Below are positions 34,350-43,782 of a DNA stretch of 64,000 nt, one piece after another. Both the position numbers and the translations under genes were made by a program. The notes below the pieces were generated by a model, which was given only the letters and a program-made list of their open reading frames with translations, searched no databases and was not told the DNA's origin. Source of the stretch: Sphingomonadales bacterium (GTDB lineage: Bacteria; Pseudomonadota; Alphaproteobacteria; Sphingomonadales; Sphingomonadaceae); assembly GCA_017309275.1 (NCBI GenBank), contig JAFKLT010000036.1:1-64000 (forward strand), read 5' to 3'. Each line of letters starts with the position of its first letter. Within the stretch, counting starts at the first letter, position 1.

Positions 34350-37025
34350 TCAGTTGCCGAACGTACGCTGCCACCAGCCGCGCCGCGGTTCGCCGTCAGG
34401 GCCTTCGCCCTCGGCGTCCCCGTCGGCCGCAATCGGTTCCGCCTCGCCGGCGGTCGCCGGTTCGGCTGCTGCCTCAGCGGCGACGGCCTTTTTCGCGCGG
34501 CTCGCGCGCTTCCGGGGCGCGGGCTTGGCTGCTTCGGGCTCGGCCGGTGCCTCGGCTTCGGCCGGCGTTTCGGCTTTGGCTACAGGCGCTTCGGCGACGA
34601 CCGCTTCGACAGCCGGAGCCTCGGCGACTTCCGCAGCCTCGACGGCTGCCGCGGCCTTGGTCTTGCGGGGTGCGCGCTTGCGCTTCGGCTTTTCCTCGGC
34701 CGCAGGCGCCTCCTCGGCGACCTCCGCCACGGGCTCGGCCACGGCTTCGGCGGTTTCGGCCGGTGCGGCCTCTTCCGTTACCGTGCCTTCTGCCGCAGCG
34801 TCGGCGTCATCGGCCTTCTTGCGACCGCGACCGCCGCGGCGGCGCGGCTTCTTCTCGGCGGGTTCGGCTTCGGCCTCGACCGGAGCCGCTTCCTCGGCGG
34901 GTTCGTCGCCAGGCGCTTCGCCGTTTGCATCGTCGGCAGCGGCTTCGTCCTCGGTGCCTTCAGCGCCTTCGGCGCCTTCATCGTCCCGACGGCCGCGGCG
35001 GCCACGGCGACGGCGGCGGCGGCGCTTGCGGCCTTCGCCATCCTCGCCGTCCTGACGCTCCTGCCGTTCGCGGCGGGCCGGACGTTCCTCGGTCGCCTCT
35101 TCCTCTTCTTCCTCGTCTTCGTCCTCTTCGACGAAATCCTCTTCTTCTTCCTCGATCTCGACGATCGGGGCGAAGCTGCGGCGAGCGACCGGCGGTGGGC
35201 CGCCGACCTCGACCGCCATGCGCGCGCCTTCGGTCTCGCCGTCGGGCAGGATTTCGACGCTGACGCCGTAGAGTTCCTCGATTTCGCGCAGTTCGCGGCG
35301 CTTTTCATTGAGGAGGTAGAAGGTCGCTTCCTGGCTCGCGCGCAGGATGATCTTGCTGCCCTTGCCGCGCGCGGCTTCCTCTTCGATCAGGCGCAGGGCG
35401 CTGAGGCCCGCCGAGCTGGCGGTGCGGACGAGGCCGGTGCCCTCGCAATGCGGGCACGGACGCGTCGACGCTTCCAGCACGCCGGTACGCAGCCGCTGGC
35501 GGCTCATCTCCATCAGGCCGAAGCCCGAGATGCGGCCGACCTGGATGCGCGCGCGGTCGTTCTTGAGCGCGTCCTTCATCGCGCGTTCGACCTTCCGGAC
35601 GTTCGAGCCATGATCCATGTCGATAAAGTCGATCACGACAAGACCGGCCATGTCGCGCAGGCGAAGCTGGCGGGCGATCTCGTGCGCGGCCTCGAGGTTG
35701 GTGCTGAGCGCGGTCTGTTCGATATTATGCTCGCGCGTCGACCGGCCCGAGTTGATGTCGATCGACACCAGCGCCTCGGTCGGGTTGATGACGAGATAGC
35801 CGCCCGATTTGAGCTGGACGACGGGATTGAGCATCCCCGCGAGCTGATCCTCGACGCCATAGCGCTGGTACAGCGATACGGGGTCGGCATATTGCTTCAC
35901 GCGCCGCGCATGGCTGGGCATCAGCAGCTTCATGAACTGCTTGGCGGCCTTATAGCCCTCGTCGCCCTCGACGAGCACTTCCTCGATATCCTTGTGATAG
36001 ATGTCGCGGATCGCGCGCTTCACCAGATCGCTGTCCGAATGGATCAGCGCCGGCGCGCTGGACCCCAGCGTCTTTTCGCGAATCTCGTCCCACAGGCGGG
36101 CAAGATAGTCGAAGTCGCGCTTGATCTCGACCTTCGTGCGGCTCATCCCCGCGGTGCGAACGATGCAGCCCATCGTCGGCGGCAGGTTCAGCTCGTCGAT
36201 CATCGCCTTCAACTTGCGGCGATCGGCGCCGTTCGAAATCTTGCGGCTGATCCCGCCACCGTGCATCGTGTTCGGCATCAGCACGCAGTAGCGGCCCGCG
36301 AGCGACAGATAGGTGGTCAGCGCCGCGCCCTTGTTGCCGCGCTCTTCCTTCACGACCTGCACCAGCATCACCTGGCGCCGGCGGATGACGTCCTGAATCT
36401 TGTAACGGCGACGCAGCGACATGCGGTTCTCGCCGTCTTCCTCGTCGTTGCGACGGCCACGTCCGCCCTTGCGGCCGTTGCGTCCGCCCTTGCCGCGCCG
36501 GCGGCGGTCGCCGCGTTCATTCTTGGCGTCGCCTTCGCCCTCGTCAGCGCCATCTTCGCCTTCGCCGTCATTGTCGTCGGCGTCATATCGTTCGTCGTCG
36601 CCGTCCTCGCCGTCTTCGCCCACGGTTTCGGGCGCGCGCGGGGCGTCGCCATTCTCGTCGTCATGGTCCTCGATGTCGGCGACATCGCCTTCCAGTTCGT
36701 CCAGATCTTCCTCGGCGCGCATCGCGGCCGCGGCGGCATGTTCGGCTTCCTCGCGAAGCAGGGCGTCGCGATCTTCCTTCGGAATCTGGTAATAGTCGGG
36801 GTGGATTTCGCTAAATGCCAGGAATCCGTGGCGATTGCCGCCATATTCGACGAACGCCGCCTGCAGGGACGGTTCGACGCGGGTTACCTTGGCCAGATAG
36901 ATGTTGCCTTTGAGCTGCTTGTGCTCGGCAGACTCGAAATCAAACTCCTCGATGCGGTTTCCCTTGGTGACGGCGACCCGGGTTTCTTCCCGGTGCCGCG
37001 CGTCGATCAACATGCGCGTGGTCAT
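34350..37025 (-). CDS. rne: ribonuclease E
   Basis: Single-strand endonuclease and degradosome scaffold, 891 residues. It opens 'MTTRMLIDARHREETRVAV' and has the S1 domain ('GNIYLAKVTRVEPSLQAAFV') interrupted, as in other alphaproteobacteria, by a long acidic/basic insert (about 90-200). The catalytic core has 'VVIDFIDMDHGSNVRKVE' with the DNase I-like acidic residues. The Zn-link is 'CPHCEGTG'. The C-terminal about 330 residues are low-complexity: acidic Glu/Asp runs, Arg-rich 'KRRRRRRRGRRGRR' and Ala/Glu repeats, the expected disordered scaffold. Start: ATG 37025, TGGAG 8 nt upstream; a perfect palindrome adjoins this Shine-Dalgarno. Feedback control by rne leader cleavage is known in enterobacteria and is possible here. 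Confidence 0.96.
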   Translation of the reverse strand: MTTRMLIDARHREETRVAVTKGNRIEEFDFESAEHKQLKGNIYLAKVTRVEPSLQAAFVEYGGNRHGFLAFSEIHPDYYQIPKEDRDALLREEAEHAAAAAMRAEEDLDELEGDVADIEDHDDENGDAPRAPETVGEDGEDGDDERYDADDNDGEGEDGADEGEGDAKNERGDRRRRGKGGRNGRKGGRGRRNDEEDGENRMSLRRRYKIQDVIRRRQVMLVQVVKEERGNKGAALTTYLSLAGRYCVLMPNTMHGGGISRKISNGADRRKLKAMIDELNLPPTMGCIVRTAGMSRTKVEIKRDFDYLARLWDEIREKTLGSSAPALIHSDSDLVKRAIRDIYHKDIEEVLVEGDEGYKAAKQFMKLLMPSHARRVKQYADPVSLYQRYGVEDQLAGMLNPVVQLKSGGYLVINPTEALVSIDINSGRSTREHNIEQTALSTNLEAAHEIARQLRLRDMAGLVVIDFIDMDHGSNVRKVERAMKDALKNDRARIQVGRISGFGLMEMSRQRLRTGVLEASTRPCPHCEGTGLVRTASSAGLSALRLIEEEAARGKGSKIILRASQEATFYLLNEKRRELREIEELYGVSVEILPDGETEGARMAVEVGGPPPVARRSFAPIVEIEEEEEDFVEEDEDEEEEEEATEERPARRERQERQDGEDGEGRKRRRRRRRGRRGRRDDEGAEGAEGTEDEAAADDANGEAPGDEPAEEAAPVEAEAEPAEKKPRRRGGRGRKKADDADAAAEGTVTEEAAPAETAEAVAEPVAEVAEEAPAAEEKPKRKRAPRKTKAAAAVEAAEVAEAPAVEAVVAEAPVAKAETPAEAEAPAEPEAAKPAPRKRASRAKKAVAAEAAAEPATAGEAEPIAADGDAEGEGPDGEPRRGWWQRTFGN

Positions 37026-37038
37026 TATTATCACTCCA

Positions 37039-37056
37039 GGCGCGCCGCGGCGCGCC
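37039..37056 (-). promoter_or_regulatory. perfect 18-bp palindrome next to the rne ribosome-binding site
   Basis: Two GGCGCGCC octamers flank a central GC; the whole is its own reverse complement. Its edge abuts the rne Shine-Dalgarno (TGGAG, 37038-37034), 13 nt before the start codon, so an RNA hairpin here could affect ribosome access. Confidence 0.5.
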
Positions 37057-37616
37057 AAACAAAAAGGCCGCGTCCGTCCGTGTCGGATGGCTGCGGTCGA
37101 TAAGGTTCAAAGAAAAAAAGACGTTATTGCCGCGCGTGGCCCGCGTCCGGTCGTGGACGCGCATGCGGTCTCCCGCCGCGACATGCACAGGGGCGAAACC
37201 GCCTGCGTCGCGATCAGAAGAGGGCATGGCAAGCCTCATGCAGCATCAACCTGTTTTCGGGGTGAACGGGCGGAACTGGACAGCATCATGGGTGACGCCG
37301 CGCCGGCCGCCCGATCATCCGGGTGGACTGACGGCAGTGCGTCTTTCCCCGCTTGTCCGGCGCCAGGGCGGCCATGATCCGCGATTCGTGCGAGACCAGA
37401 CCTTTTCCCCTCAAAAGGCCGGACGGCACCGGGAAGGACACCGTCAGTGTGGGGGTGCTAGCATCGGCATGGGCCGACGGCAACCTCCGCCACCCAACAA
37501 AGATGGTAGGATGTGCTGCATTTGCAACAAGGTCGGCGCAAAAGTCCGTGCGAATATTCGCGCAAAAGCAGGGTTGGGCGGGCCGTCGCGCGGTCGCGCC
37601 GGAAATCGTCTTTCCG

Positions 37617-37646
37617 ATTAACTCCAATTCGACAGCTTTTGGTCAA
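37617..37646 (-). promoter_or_regulatory. possible rne promoter
   Basis: Minus strand TTGACC (37646-37641), an 18-nt spacer, then GTTAAT (37622-37617). If used, the rne leader would be about 585 nt. The match is moderate. Confidence 0.3.
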
Positions 37647-37681
37647 TGGTCTGTTGATCTTGTTGTGCGGCCGGGGGGCTC

Positions 37682-38692
37682 ATGTTTCTCAATAAGCGCT
37701 GGACCAGTGAACGGCTACGGCGGCATAGACGCGCCATGGGCCTGCTCTCCGTCCTTGTCGCGATGCTGCTTCCGACCGCCACGACGGCGGAAAGCCCCCA
37801 TGCGGCCGCGAGCCAGCGCGGTTTCGGTATCCGCGCCATATCGGCGGACACGACGGGCGGGCCGCGCATCGACCTGCGGCAATCGACCGCTTTCCGCGCC
37901 CGGCCGCCCGGCAAGCGGTACAGCGTCACCGTTCCGATCGGCAAACCGAAGCCGGCGCTGCCGCTGCCGAAGATCGAGGGCCCCAGCGATCCGCGCCTGC
38001 CGCTGGTCGTGATCGACGCCGGACATGGCGGGCATGATCCGGGCGCGCTGTCGCCGCACAACGGCAAGCGCGAGAAGGACATCACGCTCGCGCTCGCCAA
38101 GGCGATCCGCGACGATCTGGTCGCGGGCGGCCGCGTTCGCGTCGCGCTCACCCGGTCCGACGACCGTTTCCTGGTGCTGGAGGAACGCTATGGCATCGCG
38201 CGGCGGCTGAAGGCCGACCTGTTCATTTCGGTCCACGCCGACGCGGCGGAGAATGAGCAGGCGAGCGGCGCCTCGGTCTATACGCTGTCCGAGGTCGCGT
38301 CCGACCGCGAGGCCGCGCGCCTGGCCGCGCGCGAGAACAAGGCGAACATCATCAACGGCGTCGACCTGGGCGCGCACAGCAACGACGTGTCGTCGATCCT
38401 GCTCGACCTGACACAGCGCGAGACGATGAACGTCGCGTCGGAATTCGCGCGGCTGCTCCAGCGCGAGGCGTCCGACGAGATCAAGTTCCGGACCACCGCG
38501 CATCGTTTCGCGTCCTTCGTGGTTCTGAAGGCGCCCGACACGCCGTCGATATTGTTCGAGACGGGGTTCGTGTCGAACAAGGAGGACGCCGAATTCCTGG
38601 CCTCTCCGGCCGGACAGAAAAAGGTCGCGCGCGGGGTGCGCGACGCGGTGCAGATCCACTTCGCGCGCCAGATCGCGTCGGTCCCGCGCTGA
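37682..38692 (+). CDS. N-acetylmuramoyl-L-alanine amidase (AmiC-type)
   Basis: Periplasmic zinc amidase of 336 residues that cuts the muramyl-peptide bond and separates daughter cells. The N-terminus has a basic head and a hydrophobic signal segment (about 18-37, 'AMGLLSVLVAMLLPTATTAE'). The Amidase_3 domain begins at 'PLVVIDAGHGGHDPGAL' (first Zn His), with Glu in 'KREKDITLALA', second His in 'LFISVHADA' and catalytic Glu in 'ILFETGFVSN'. An AMIN domain is short or absent (only about 75 residues before the catalytic domain). A G-run Shine-Dalgarno precedes ATG 37682. It is divergent from rne; in related genomes the next gene is often PBP1A, here displaced by two genes. Confidence 0.94.
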   Translation: MFLNKRWTSERLRRHRRAMGLLSVLVAMLLPTATTAESPHAAASQRGFGIRAISADTTGGPRIDLRQSTAFRARPPGKRYSVTVPIGKPKPALPLPKIEGPSDPRLPLVVIDAGHGGHDPGALSPHNGKREKDITLALAKAIRDDLVAGGRVRVALTRSDDRFLVLEERYGIARRLKADLFISVHADAAENEQASGASVYTLSEVASDREAARLAARENKANIINGVDLGAHSNDVSSILLDLTQRETMNVASEFARLLQREASDEIKFRTTAHRFASFVVLKAPDTPSILFETGFVSNKEDAEFLASPAGQKKVARGVRDAVQIHFARQIASVPR

Positions 38693-38748
38693 TTCGCCTT
38701 GACCGGTCCCGGGCGCGTCGACAGCGTGTCGGCGACGGGGAGGGACGC

Positions 38749-40002
38749 ATGGCGTGGAGCAACTGGTCGGGCAGCGTCACCGCGCCCGCCGACATCGCGA
38801 GGCCGCAAAGCGAGGATGAGCTTGCGGCGTTGATCCGCGGCGCGGGCACGGTCCGCGCGACCGGTGCGGGGCACAGTTTCATGCCGCTTTGCCAGTCCGA
38901 CGAACTGATCGTCGGGCTGGACCGGCTGGCGGGCGATCTGACGATCGGCGCCGATCGCGCGACGGCGCGCATTCCGGCGGGCTGGAGCATCCGGAAACTG
39001 ACGGCGGCGCTGTGGGAAGAGGGGCTGGCCCTCGCCAACCAGGGCGACGTCAATCCGCAGTCGCTGGCGGGCGCAATGGCGACCGGGACGCATGGAACGG
39101 GCGTCGCGCTGGGCTCGCTTTCGACGATGGCGCGGGGGTTCCGGCTGGTCGGCGCCGACGGCGAGGCGCGCTGGTGCGATGCCGCGACCGAGCCCGACCT
39201 GTTCCAGGCGCAGCGGCTTTCCCTGGGCCTGTTCGGCGTCGCGACCGAGATCGAGGTCGCGGTCGTGCCCGCCTTTCACCTGGCCGAACGGATCGAGAAA
39301 CGTCGCTGGGACGAAATCCGCGAAAGCTATGACGAACTGGCCGACCAGCATCGCCACATCGAATTCTGGCTTTTTCCGCATGCCGACGACGTCATCCTGA
39401 AGACGCTGGTGCCCTGCGATCCGTGCGATCCGCCGCCGTCGACGACCGACATGGAGGAGGCGATGTTTCGCCGCGTGCTCGACATCGGGGCAAGGCTGCC
39501 CTTCCTGACGCCCTGGTTGCAGCGCGGCATGATGCGGACGGGCTTCGACGGCCGGCGCCGTGGGCCGGCGCATGCGATCTTCCCCTCCGACCGGACGATC
39601 CGTTTCGAGGAGATGGAATATGAACTGCCGCGGCGCGCGGGGATCGAGGCGCTGACCGACGTCGTCGGCTGGATTCGAAAGAAGCGGCTGCCGATCAGCT
39701 TTCCCTTCGAATATCGCACCGTCGCCGCCGACGATATCTGGATCAGCCCGATGAATGCCGGGCCGGTGGCGGCCGTTTCCATGCACCAATATTCGAAGAT
39801 GCCCTGGCGAGAGCATTTTGCCGAAGCCGAGGCGATTTTCCGCAGTTTCGGCGGGCGGCCGCATTGGGCGAAGCGGCATGGCCTGACGCGCGGCGACGTC
39901 GACGCCCTCTATCCCATGGCCGAGCGCTATCGCGCGGTGCGCCGCGCCGCCGATCCGCAGGGCAAGTTCCTCAATCCCCATCTGGAGACGCTTTTTTCAT
40001 GA
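38749..40002 (+). CDS. FAD-dependent aldonolactone oxidase (D-arabinono-1,4-lactone oxidase family)
   Basis: Vanillyl-alcohol-oxidase-fold flavoprotein of 417 residues. The FAD domain has 'VRATGAGHSFMPLCQSD' and 'QGDVNPQSLAGAMATGTHGTG' in two parts ('NPQSLAGAMATGTHGTG'). The C-terminal ALO domain has the 'GGRPHWAKRHGL' signature (HWAK) and ends 'DPQGKFLNPHLETLF'. The His of 'AGHS' suggests covalent or tight FAD binding. There is no signal peptide. Family members oxidise sugar lactones such as gulono-, galactono- or arabinono-lactone, or xylitol-like polyols. A GGGAGG Shine-Dalgarno lies 5 nt before ATG 38749. It is coupled to the next gene by an ATGA overlap. Confidence 0.9.
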   Translation: MAWSNWSGSVTAPADIARPQSEDELAALIRGAGTVRATGAGHSFMPLCQSDELIVGLDRLAGDLTIGADRATARIPAGWSIRKLTAALWEEGLALANQGDVNPQSLAGAMATGTHGTGVALGSLSTMARGFRLVGADGEARWCDAATEPDLFQAQRLSLGLFGVATEIEVAVVPAFHLAERIEKRRWDEIRESYDELADQHRHIEFWLFPHADDVILKTLVPCDPCDPPPSTTDMEEAMFRRVLDIGARLPFLTPWLQRGMMRTGFDGRRRGPAHAIFPSDRTIRFEEMEYELPRRAGIEALTDVVGWIRKKRLPISFPFEYRTVAADDIWISPMNAGPVAAVSMHQYSKMPWREHFAEAEAIFRSFGGRPHWAKRHGLTRGDVDALYPMAERYRAVRRAADPQGKFLNPHLETLFS

Positions 40003-41144
40003 CCGACGATCTGACCCTGCACGCACATCTGGTCGGGCGGCAGGGGTCGCGTGCCGACCTGAATACGCCGGTGCTGGTGCTCGATATCGACGCGCTCGAC
40101 CGGAACATCGCGGCGATGGCGGCGCTGACCGCGGCGCACGGCGTCGGACTGCGTCCGCATGCCAAGACGCACAAGAGCGTCGATATCGCGAACCGCCAGC
40201 GCGCGGCGGGGGCGCTGGGGGTGTGCTGCGCCAAGATCGGCGAGGCCGAGGTGCTGGCCGAGGGCGGTGTCGCGGGCATCCTGATCACCTCGCCGGTCGC
40301 GGCGCCGCGCGCGATCGAACGGCTCGCCGCGCTCGCCAAGGCCGCCGACGGGCTGATGGCGACGGTCGATCATCCGGCGGTCGCCGAACGCATCGACGCC
40401 GCGCTGGCGAGCGCGGGGGCGTCGATCGAGGTGATCATCGACATCGACCCGGGGATCGCGCGCACCGGCGTCGCCTCGCCCGAGGCCGCGGTCGAACTCG
40501 CGCGGACGATCGCCGCGCTGCCACGCCTTCGGCTGCGCGGCGTGCAATTCTATTGCGGATCGCAGCAGCATATCGCGGACTATGCCGAGCGCCGCGCCGC
40601 GATCGTCGAACGCACCGACTATATGAAGGGCGTGATCGCGGCGCTGAGCGAGGCGGGGTTCGCGCCCGATATCGTCACGGGGTCGGGAACCGGGACGCAC
40701 CGCATCGACCTGGACCTCGGCATATTCACCGAGCTCCAGACCGGATCCTATGTCTTCATGGACAAGCAATATCTGGACTGCGACCTGACGGGCGACGGGT
40801 CGGTGCCGTTCGAAACCGCGCTCGGCGTCGATGCGCGCGTCGTCAGCGCCAATCATTCGGGGCTGGTCACGATCGATGCGGGGTTCAAGTCGCTTTCGAG
40901 CGACGGGGGCAGCGCGGTCGTGCGGCGCGGGGCGCCCGAAACCGCCTTTTTCGCTTTCATGGGCGACGAGCATTCGGCGCTGATCGCGCCGGGGATCGGC
41001 GGGCAGCTCGCGCCCGGCGATCCGGTGACGCTGACCGTCCCGCACTGCGACCCGACGGTGAACCTGTACGACCATTATCATGTCGTCGAGGGCGAGACGC
41101 TGGTCGCGATCTGGCCAGTCAGCGCGCGGGGGCGTGCGCGTTAG
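39999..41144 (+). CDS. DSD1 family PLP-dependent enzyme (D-threonine aldolase / D-serine dehydratase-like)
   Basis: Fold-type III PLP enzyme of 381 residues. The cofactor lysine is in 'LRPHAKTHKSVDIA' (about residue 58). The barrel strands 'VIIDIDPGIARTGV' and 'GVQFYCGSQQH' follow. The metal site of eukaryotic-type D-serine dehydratases and D-threonine aldolases is present near the C-terminus as 'VPHCDPTVNLYDHYHVV' (His-x-Cys-Asp). So cleavage or dehydration of a D-beta-hydroxy amino acid is the best prediction; substrate choice among D-threonine, D-serine and beta-hydroxyaspartate is open. The start overlaps the lactone oxidase stop. Its position next to peptidoglycan genes is suggestive because D-amino acids are wall components, but that is only context. 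Confidence 0.9.
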   Translation: MTDDLTLHAHLVGRQGSRADLNTPVLVLDIDALDRNIAAMAALTAAHGVGLRPHAKTHKSVDIANRQRAAGALGVCCAKIGEAEVLAEGGVAGILITSPVAAPRAIERLAALAKAADGLMATVDHPAVAERIDAALASAGASIEVIIDIDPGIARTGVASPEAAVELARTIAALPRLRLRGVQFYCGSQQHIADYAERRAAIVERTDYMKGVIAALSEAGFAPDIVTGSGTGTHRIDLDLGIFTELQTGSYVFMDKQYLDCDLTGDGSVPFETALGVDARVVSANHSGLVTIDAGFKSLSSDGGSAVVRRGAPETAFFAFMGDEHSALIAPGIGGQLAPGDPVTLTVPHCDPTVNLYDHYHVVEGETLVAIWPVSARGRAR

Positions 41145-41204
41145 GACGGCCCGCCGCAACCATGCTTCCCTTTCCGCTGCACAGGCTTTAGAGGCTTTTC
41201 GCAT

Positions 41205-43721
41205 ATGGCCTCCGATACCGTGTCCCATTTCCGCCTGCGCCTGCGCCGCGACAGCAATGCCGTCATCGCCTGGTTCCGCGAGATGTGGACGCGGCGCTGG
41301 TTCCGCTGGCTCGGCTATCTGGGCGCCGCGGGGTTGCTGGGCATCCTGCTGATCTGGATCGTGTTCGCGCGCAACCTGCCGTCGGTCGACCAGCTGCGCG
41401 ATTATGAGCCGCCGCTGCCGACGATGGTCCGCGACGCCGACGGCAAGCCGGTCCACAGCTATGCCCGCGAACGGCGCGTCCAGCTGGAATATAGCGAATA
41501 TCCGCAGCTCTTGATCCGCGCCTATCTGGCCGCCGAGGACCGCACCTTCTTCGAACATGGCGGCATCGACTATCCGGGCATCGTCAGCGCGATCATCACC
41601 AACCTGACCAGCAGCGGCCGCCCGATCGGCGCGTCGACGATCACGCAGCAGGTCGCGAAGAACCTGCTCCTGACCAACGAGGTGAGCTATACCCGCAAGA
41701 TTCGCGAGGCGATCCTGGCGAAACGCATCGAGGCGGCGCTCACCAAGGAGCAGATTCTCGAGCTTTATCTGAATGAAATCCCGCTCGGACGCCGCAGCTT
41801 CGGCGTGCAGGCCGCGGCGCGCGCCTATTTCGACAAGGACGTCGACCAGCTCGCGCTCCACGAAATGGCGTTTCTGGCGATCCTGCCCAAGGCGCCCGAA
41901 ACCTATGGCCGCGCGCGCAATGCCGAGAAAGCGTTGGGGCGCCGCAATTTCGTGCTGTCCGAAATGTTCCGCAACGGGTGGATCACCGCCGCGCAGCGCG
42001 ACGCCGCGCGCGCGATGCCGCTGGGCCTGACCAACAGCGGCAACACCGCGATCGCACAGGTCGGCGGCTATTACATGGAAGAGGTCCGGCGCCAGCTGAT
42101 CGACCAGTTCGGCGAAACGCCGGAGGACAGCCCGCTGTCGGTCTATGGCGGCGGCCTTTGGGTGCGCACCGCCTATGACGGGGTGAAGCAGGCGGCGACG
42201 ACCAGCGCGCTGCGCCGCGGCCTGATCCGCTATGATGCGGGCAAGGGCTGGTCGGGCCCGATCGCGACGATCGAGGCCGACGACCAGTGGCAAAGCCGGC
42301 TGGCGTCGAGCTTCATCGGAATCGATTTCGACAATTGGCGGATCGCCGCCGTGCTGTCCAAATCGGCCGGCGAGGCGCGCATCGGCTTTGCGAACGGCGA
42401 CACCGGCCGCCTGCCCGCCGGCGCCGCGACGCTGGGATATCGCAAGACCGGCGGCAGCGCCTTTTCGGCAATGCGTCCCGGCGACCTGATCGCGGTCAAG
42501 GCGACCGCGCCCGGCGTCTATCAGCTCAAGAATATTCCCGAGGTTTCGGGCGGCATGGTCGTCGAAAGCCCGCATTCGGGCCGTATCTATGCGATGCAGG
42601 GCGGCTTCGACGTTCGCCTGTCGCCCTTCAACCGCGCGACCCAGGCCGAGCGCCAGCCGGGATCGACGATCAAGCCGTTCGTCTATGCCGCCGCGCTCGA
42701 CAACGGGATGACCCCCGCGACGATGATCGTCGACGGGCCCTTCTGCGTCTATCAGGGCGCGCGTTTCGGCAACAAATGCTTCCGCAACTTCGGCGGCGCC
42801 GGCGGGTCGGGCGAGCATACGATGCGCTGGGGCCTGGAACAGTCGCGCAACCTGATGACGGTGCGCACCGCGAGCCAGATCGGGATGGAGCCGATCGTCG
42901 ACACGATCAAGACGATGGGCATCGGTACGCACGAACCCTATCTGTCGACCGCGCTCGGCGCCGGATCGACCACGGTCGAAAAGATCACCAATGCCTATGC
43001 GATGCTGGCGAACCACGGCCGCGAGCTGAAACCGCGCCTGATCGACTATGCGCAGGATCGCCGGGGCAAGGTGATCTTTCCCAAGAATTGGAAGCCGTGC
43101 GAAGGCTGCAACATGAAGGATTGGGACGGCCGGCCGATGCCGCGCTTCGCCAAGACCGGCAAGCAGCTGATGGATCCGATGACCGCCTATCAGGTCGTCC
43201 ACATGCTGGAAGGCGTCGTGCAGCGCGGCACCGCGGTACGGTTGCGCGACCTGGGCGTGCCGCTGTTCGGCAAGACCGGCACCACCTCGGGCCCGAACGA
43301 CGTCTGGTTCGTCGGCGGCACCCCCGACGTGATCGCAGGCGTCTATATCGGTTTCGACCAGCCTCGGACGATGGGCGGCTATGCGCAGGGCGGCAGCCTG
43401 GCGGCCCCGATCTTCAAGGATTTTTTCCAGGGAGCGCTGCTCGACGCGCCGCCGGTGCCCTTCACGGCGCCCAAGGGCATCCGCATGGTGCGAATCGACC
43501 GCCAGTCGGGCCGCCGCGTTTACGGCAGCTGGCCGGGCACCGATCCCAAGGCGGCGATCATCTGGGAGGCCTTCAAGCCCGAAAGCGAGCCGCGGCGGAC
43601 GATCCGCGAAGAGGAAATCAAGCCGATCAAGACGCAGAAGCGGACGACCGGCCCGGCGCAGAAGGGAAGCTCGGGTCGCACCGACAGCGACTTCCTGGAC
43701 GATCGCGGCGGTATTATCTGA
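41205..43721 (+). CDS. mrcA: penicillin-binding protein 1A (class A PBP)
   Basis: Bifunctional peptidoglycan glycosyltransferase/transpeptidase of 838 residues. A single membrane anchor lies at about 38-54. The GT51 domain has 'AAEDRTFFEHGGID' (catalytic Glu), 'GASTITQQVAKNLLL' and 'KEQILELYLNEIPLG'. An OB-like insert follows (about 290-440). Transpeptidase motifs are 'QPGSTIKPFVYAAA' (S-x-x-K), 'EQSRNLMTVR' (S-x-N) and 'FGKTGTTSGPNDVWFVG' (K-T-G). The C-terminus is basic and disordered. The Shine-Dalgarno GAGG is 10 nt upstream. It works in the same pathway as the amidase at 37682. Confidence 0.97.
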   Translation: MASDTVSHFRLRLRRDSNAVIAWFREMWTRRWFRWLGYLGAAGLLGILLIWIVFARNLPSVDQLRDYEPPLPTMVRDADGKPVHSYARERRVQLEYSEYPQLLIRAYLAAEDRTFFEHGGIDYPGIVSAIITNLTSSGRPIGASTITQQVAKNLLLTNEVSYTRKIREAILAKRIEAALTKEQILELYLNEIPLGRRSFGVQAAARAYFDKDVDQLALHEMAFLAILPKAPETYGRARNAEKALGRRNFVLSEMFRNGWITAAQRDAARAMPLGLTNSGNTAIAQVGGYYMEEVRRQLIDQFGETPEDSPLSVYGGGLWVRTAYDGVKQAATTSALRRGLIRYDAGKGWSGPIATIEADDQWQSRLASSFIGIDFDNWRIAAVLSKSAGEARIGFANGDTGRLPAGAATLGYRKTGGSAFSAMRPGDLIAVKATAPGVYQLKNIPEVSGGMVVESPHSGRIYAMQGGFDVRLSPFNRATQAERQPGSTIKPFVYAAALDNGMTPATMIVDGPFCVYQGARFGNKCFRNFGGAGGSGEHTMRWGLEQSRNLMTVRTASQIGMEPIVDTIKTMGIGTHEPYLSTALGAGSTTVEKITNAYAMLANHGRELKPRLIDYAQDRRGKVIFPKNWKPCEGCNMKDWDGRPMPRFAKTGKQLMDPMTAYQVVHMLEGVVQRGTAVRLRDLGVPLFGKTGTTSGPNDVWFVGGTPDVIAGVYIGFDQPRTMGGYAQGGSLAAPIFKDFFQGALLDAPPVPFTAPKGIRMVRIDRQSGRRVYGSWPGTDPKAAIIWEAFKPESEPRRTIREEEIKPIKTQKRTTGPAQKGSSGRTDSDFLDDRGGII

Positions 43722-43782
43722 CGCTTGTCTATGGCGAGCGAGCCTCTATGGCCGGTCGCATCGAATTTCAGGAGCAAAGAAC

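Larger units (their letters stand above)
37026..37681. other. long divergent intergenic region upstream of rne and the amidase gene
   Basis: 656 bp without a convincing gene. It contains the 18-bp perfect palindrome at 37039-37056 (two GGCGCGCC octamers separated by GC) just before the rne Shine-Dalgarno. A T5 run on the rne strand lies just upstream (37065-37061 region), and a small hairpin is at 37401-37418 (six-base arms). A possible rne promoter is at 37617-37646. Short reading frames here lack Shine-Dalgarno sites and coding character. I read most of it as a long structured rne 5' leader. Confidence 0.55.

Noticed and set aside
37286..37627. Possible small protein in the rne-amidase gap
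   Set aside because: It has no ribosome site, atypical composition and no recognisable motif. I treat the gap as leader/regulatory DNA.
39927..43202. A 1091-codon open frame on the minus strand opposite the lactone oxidase, DSD1 and PBP1A genes
   Set aside because: It is antisense to three well-conserved genes, is Arg/Asp/His-rich without recognisable motifs, and is explained by GC-rich codon usage that removes stops from the opposite frame.
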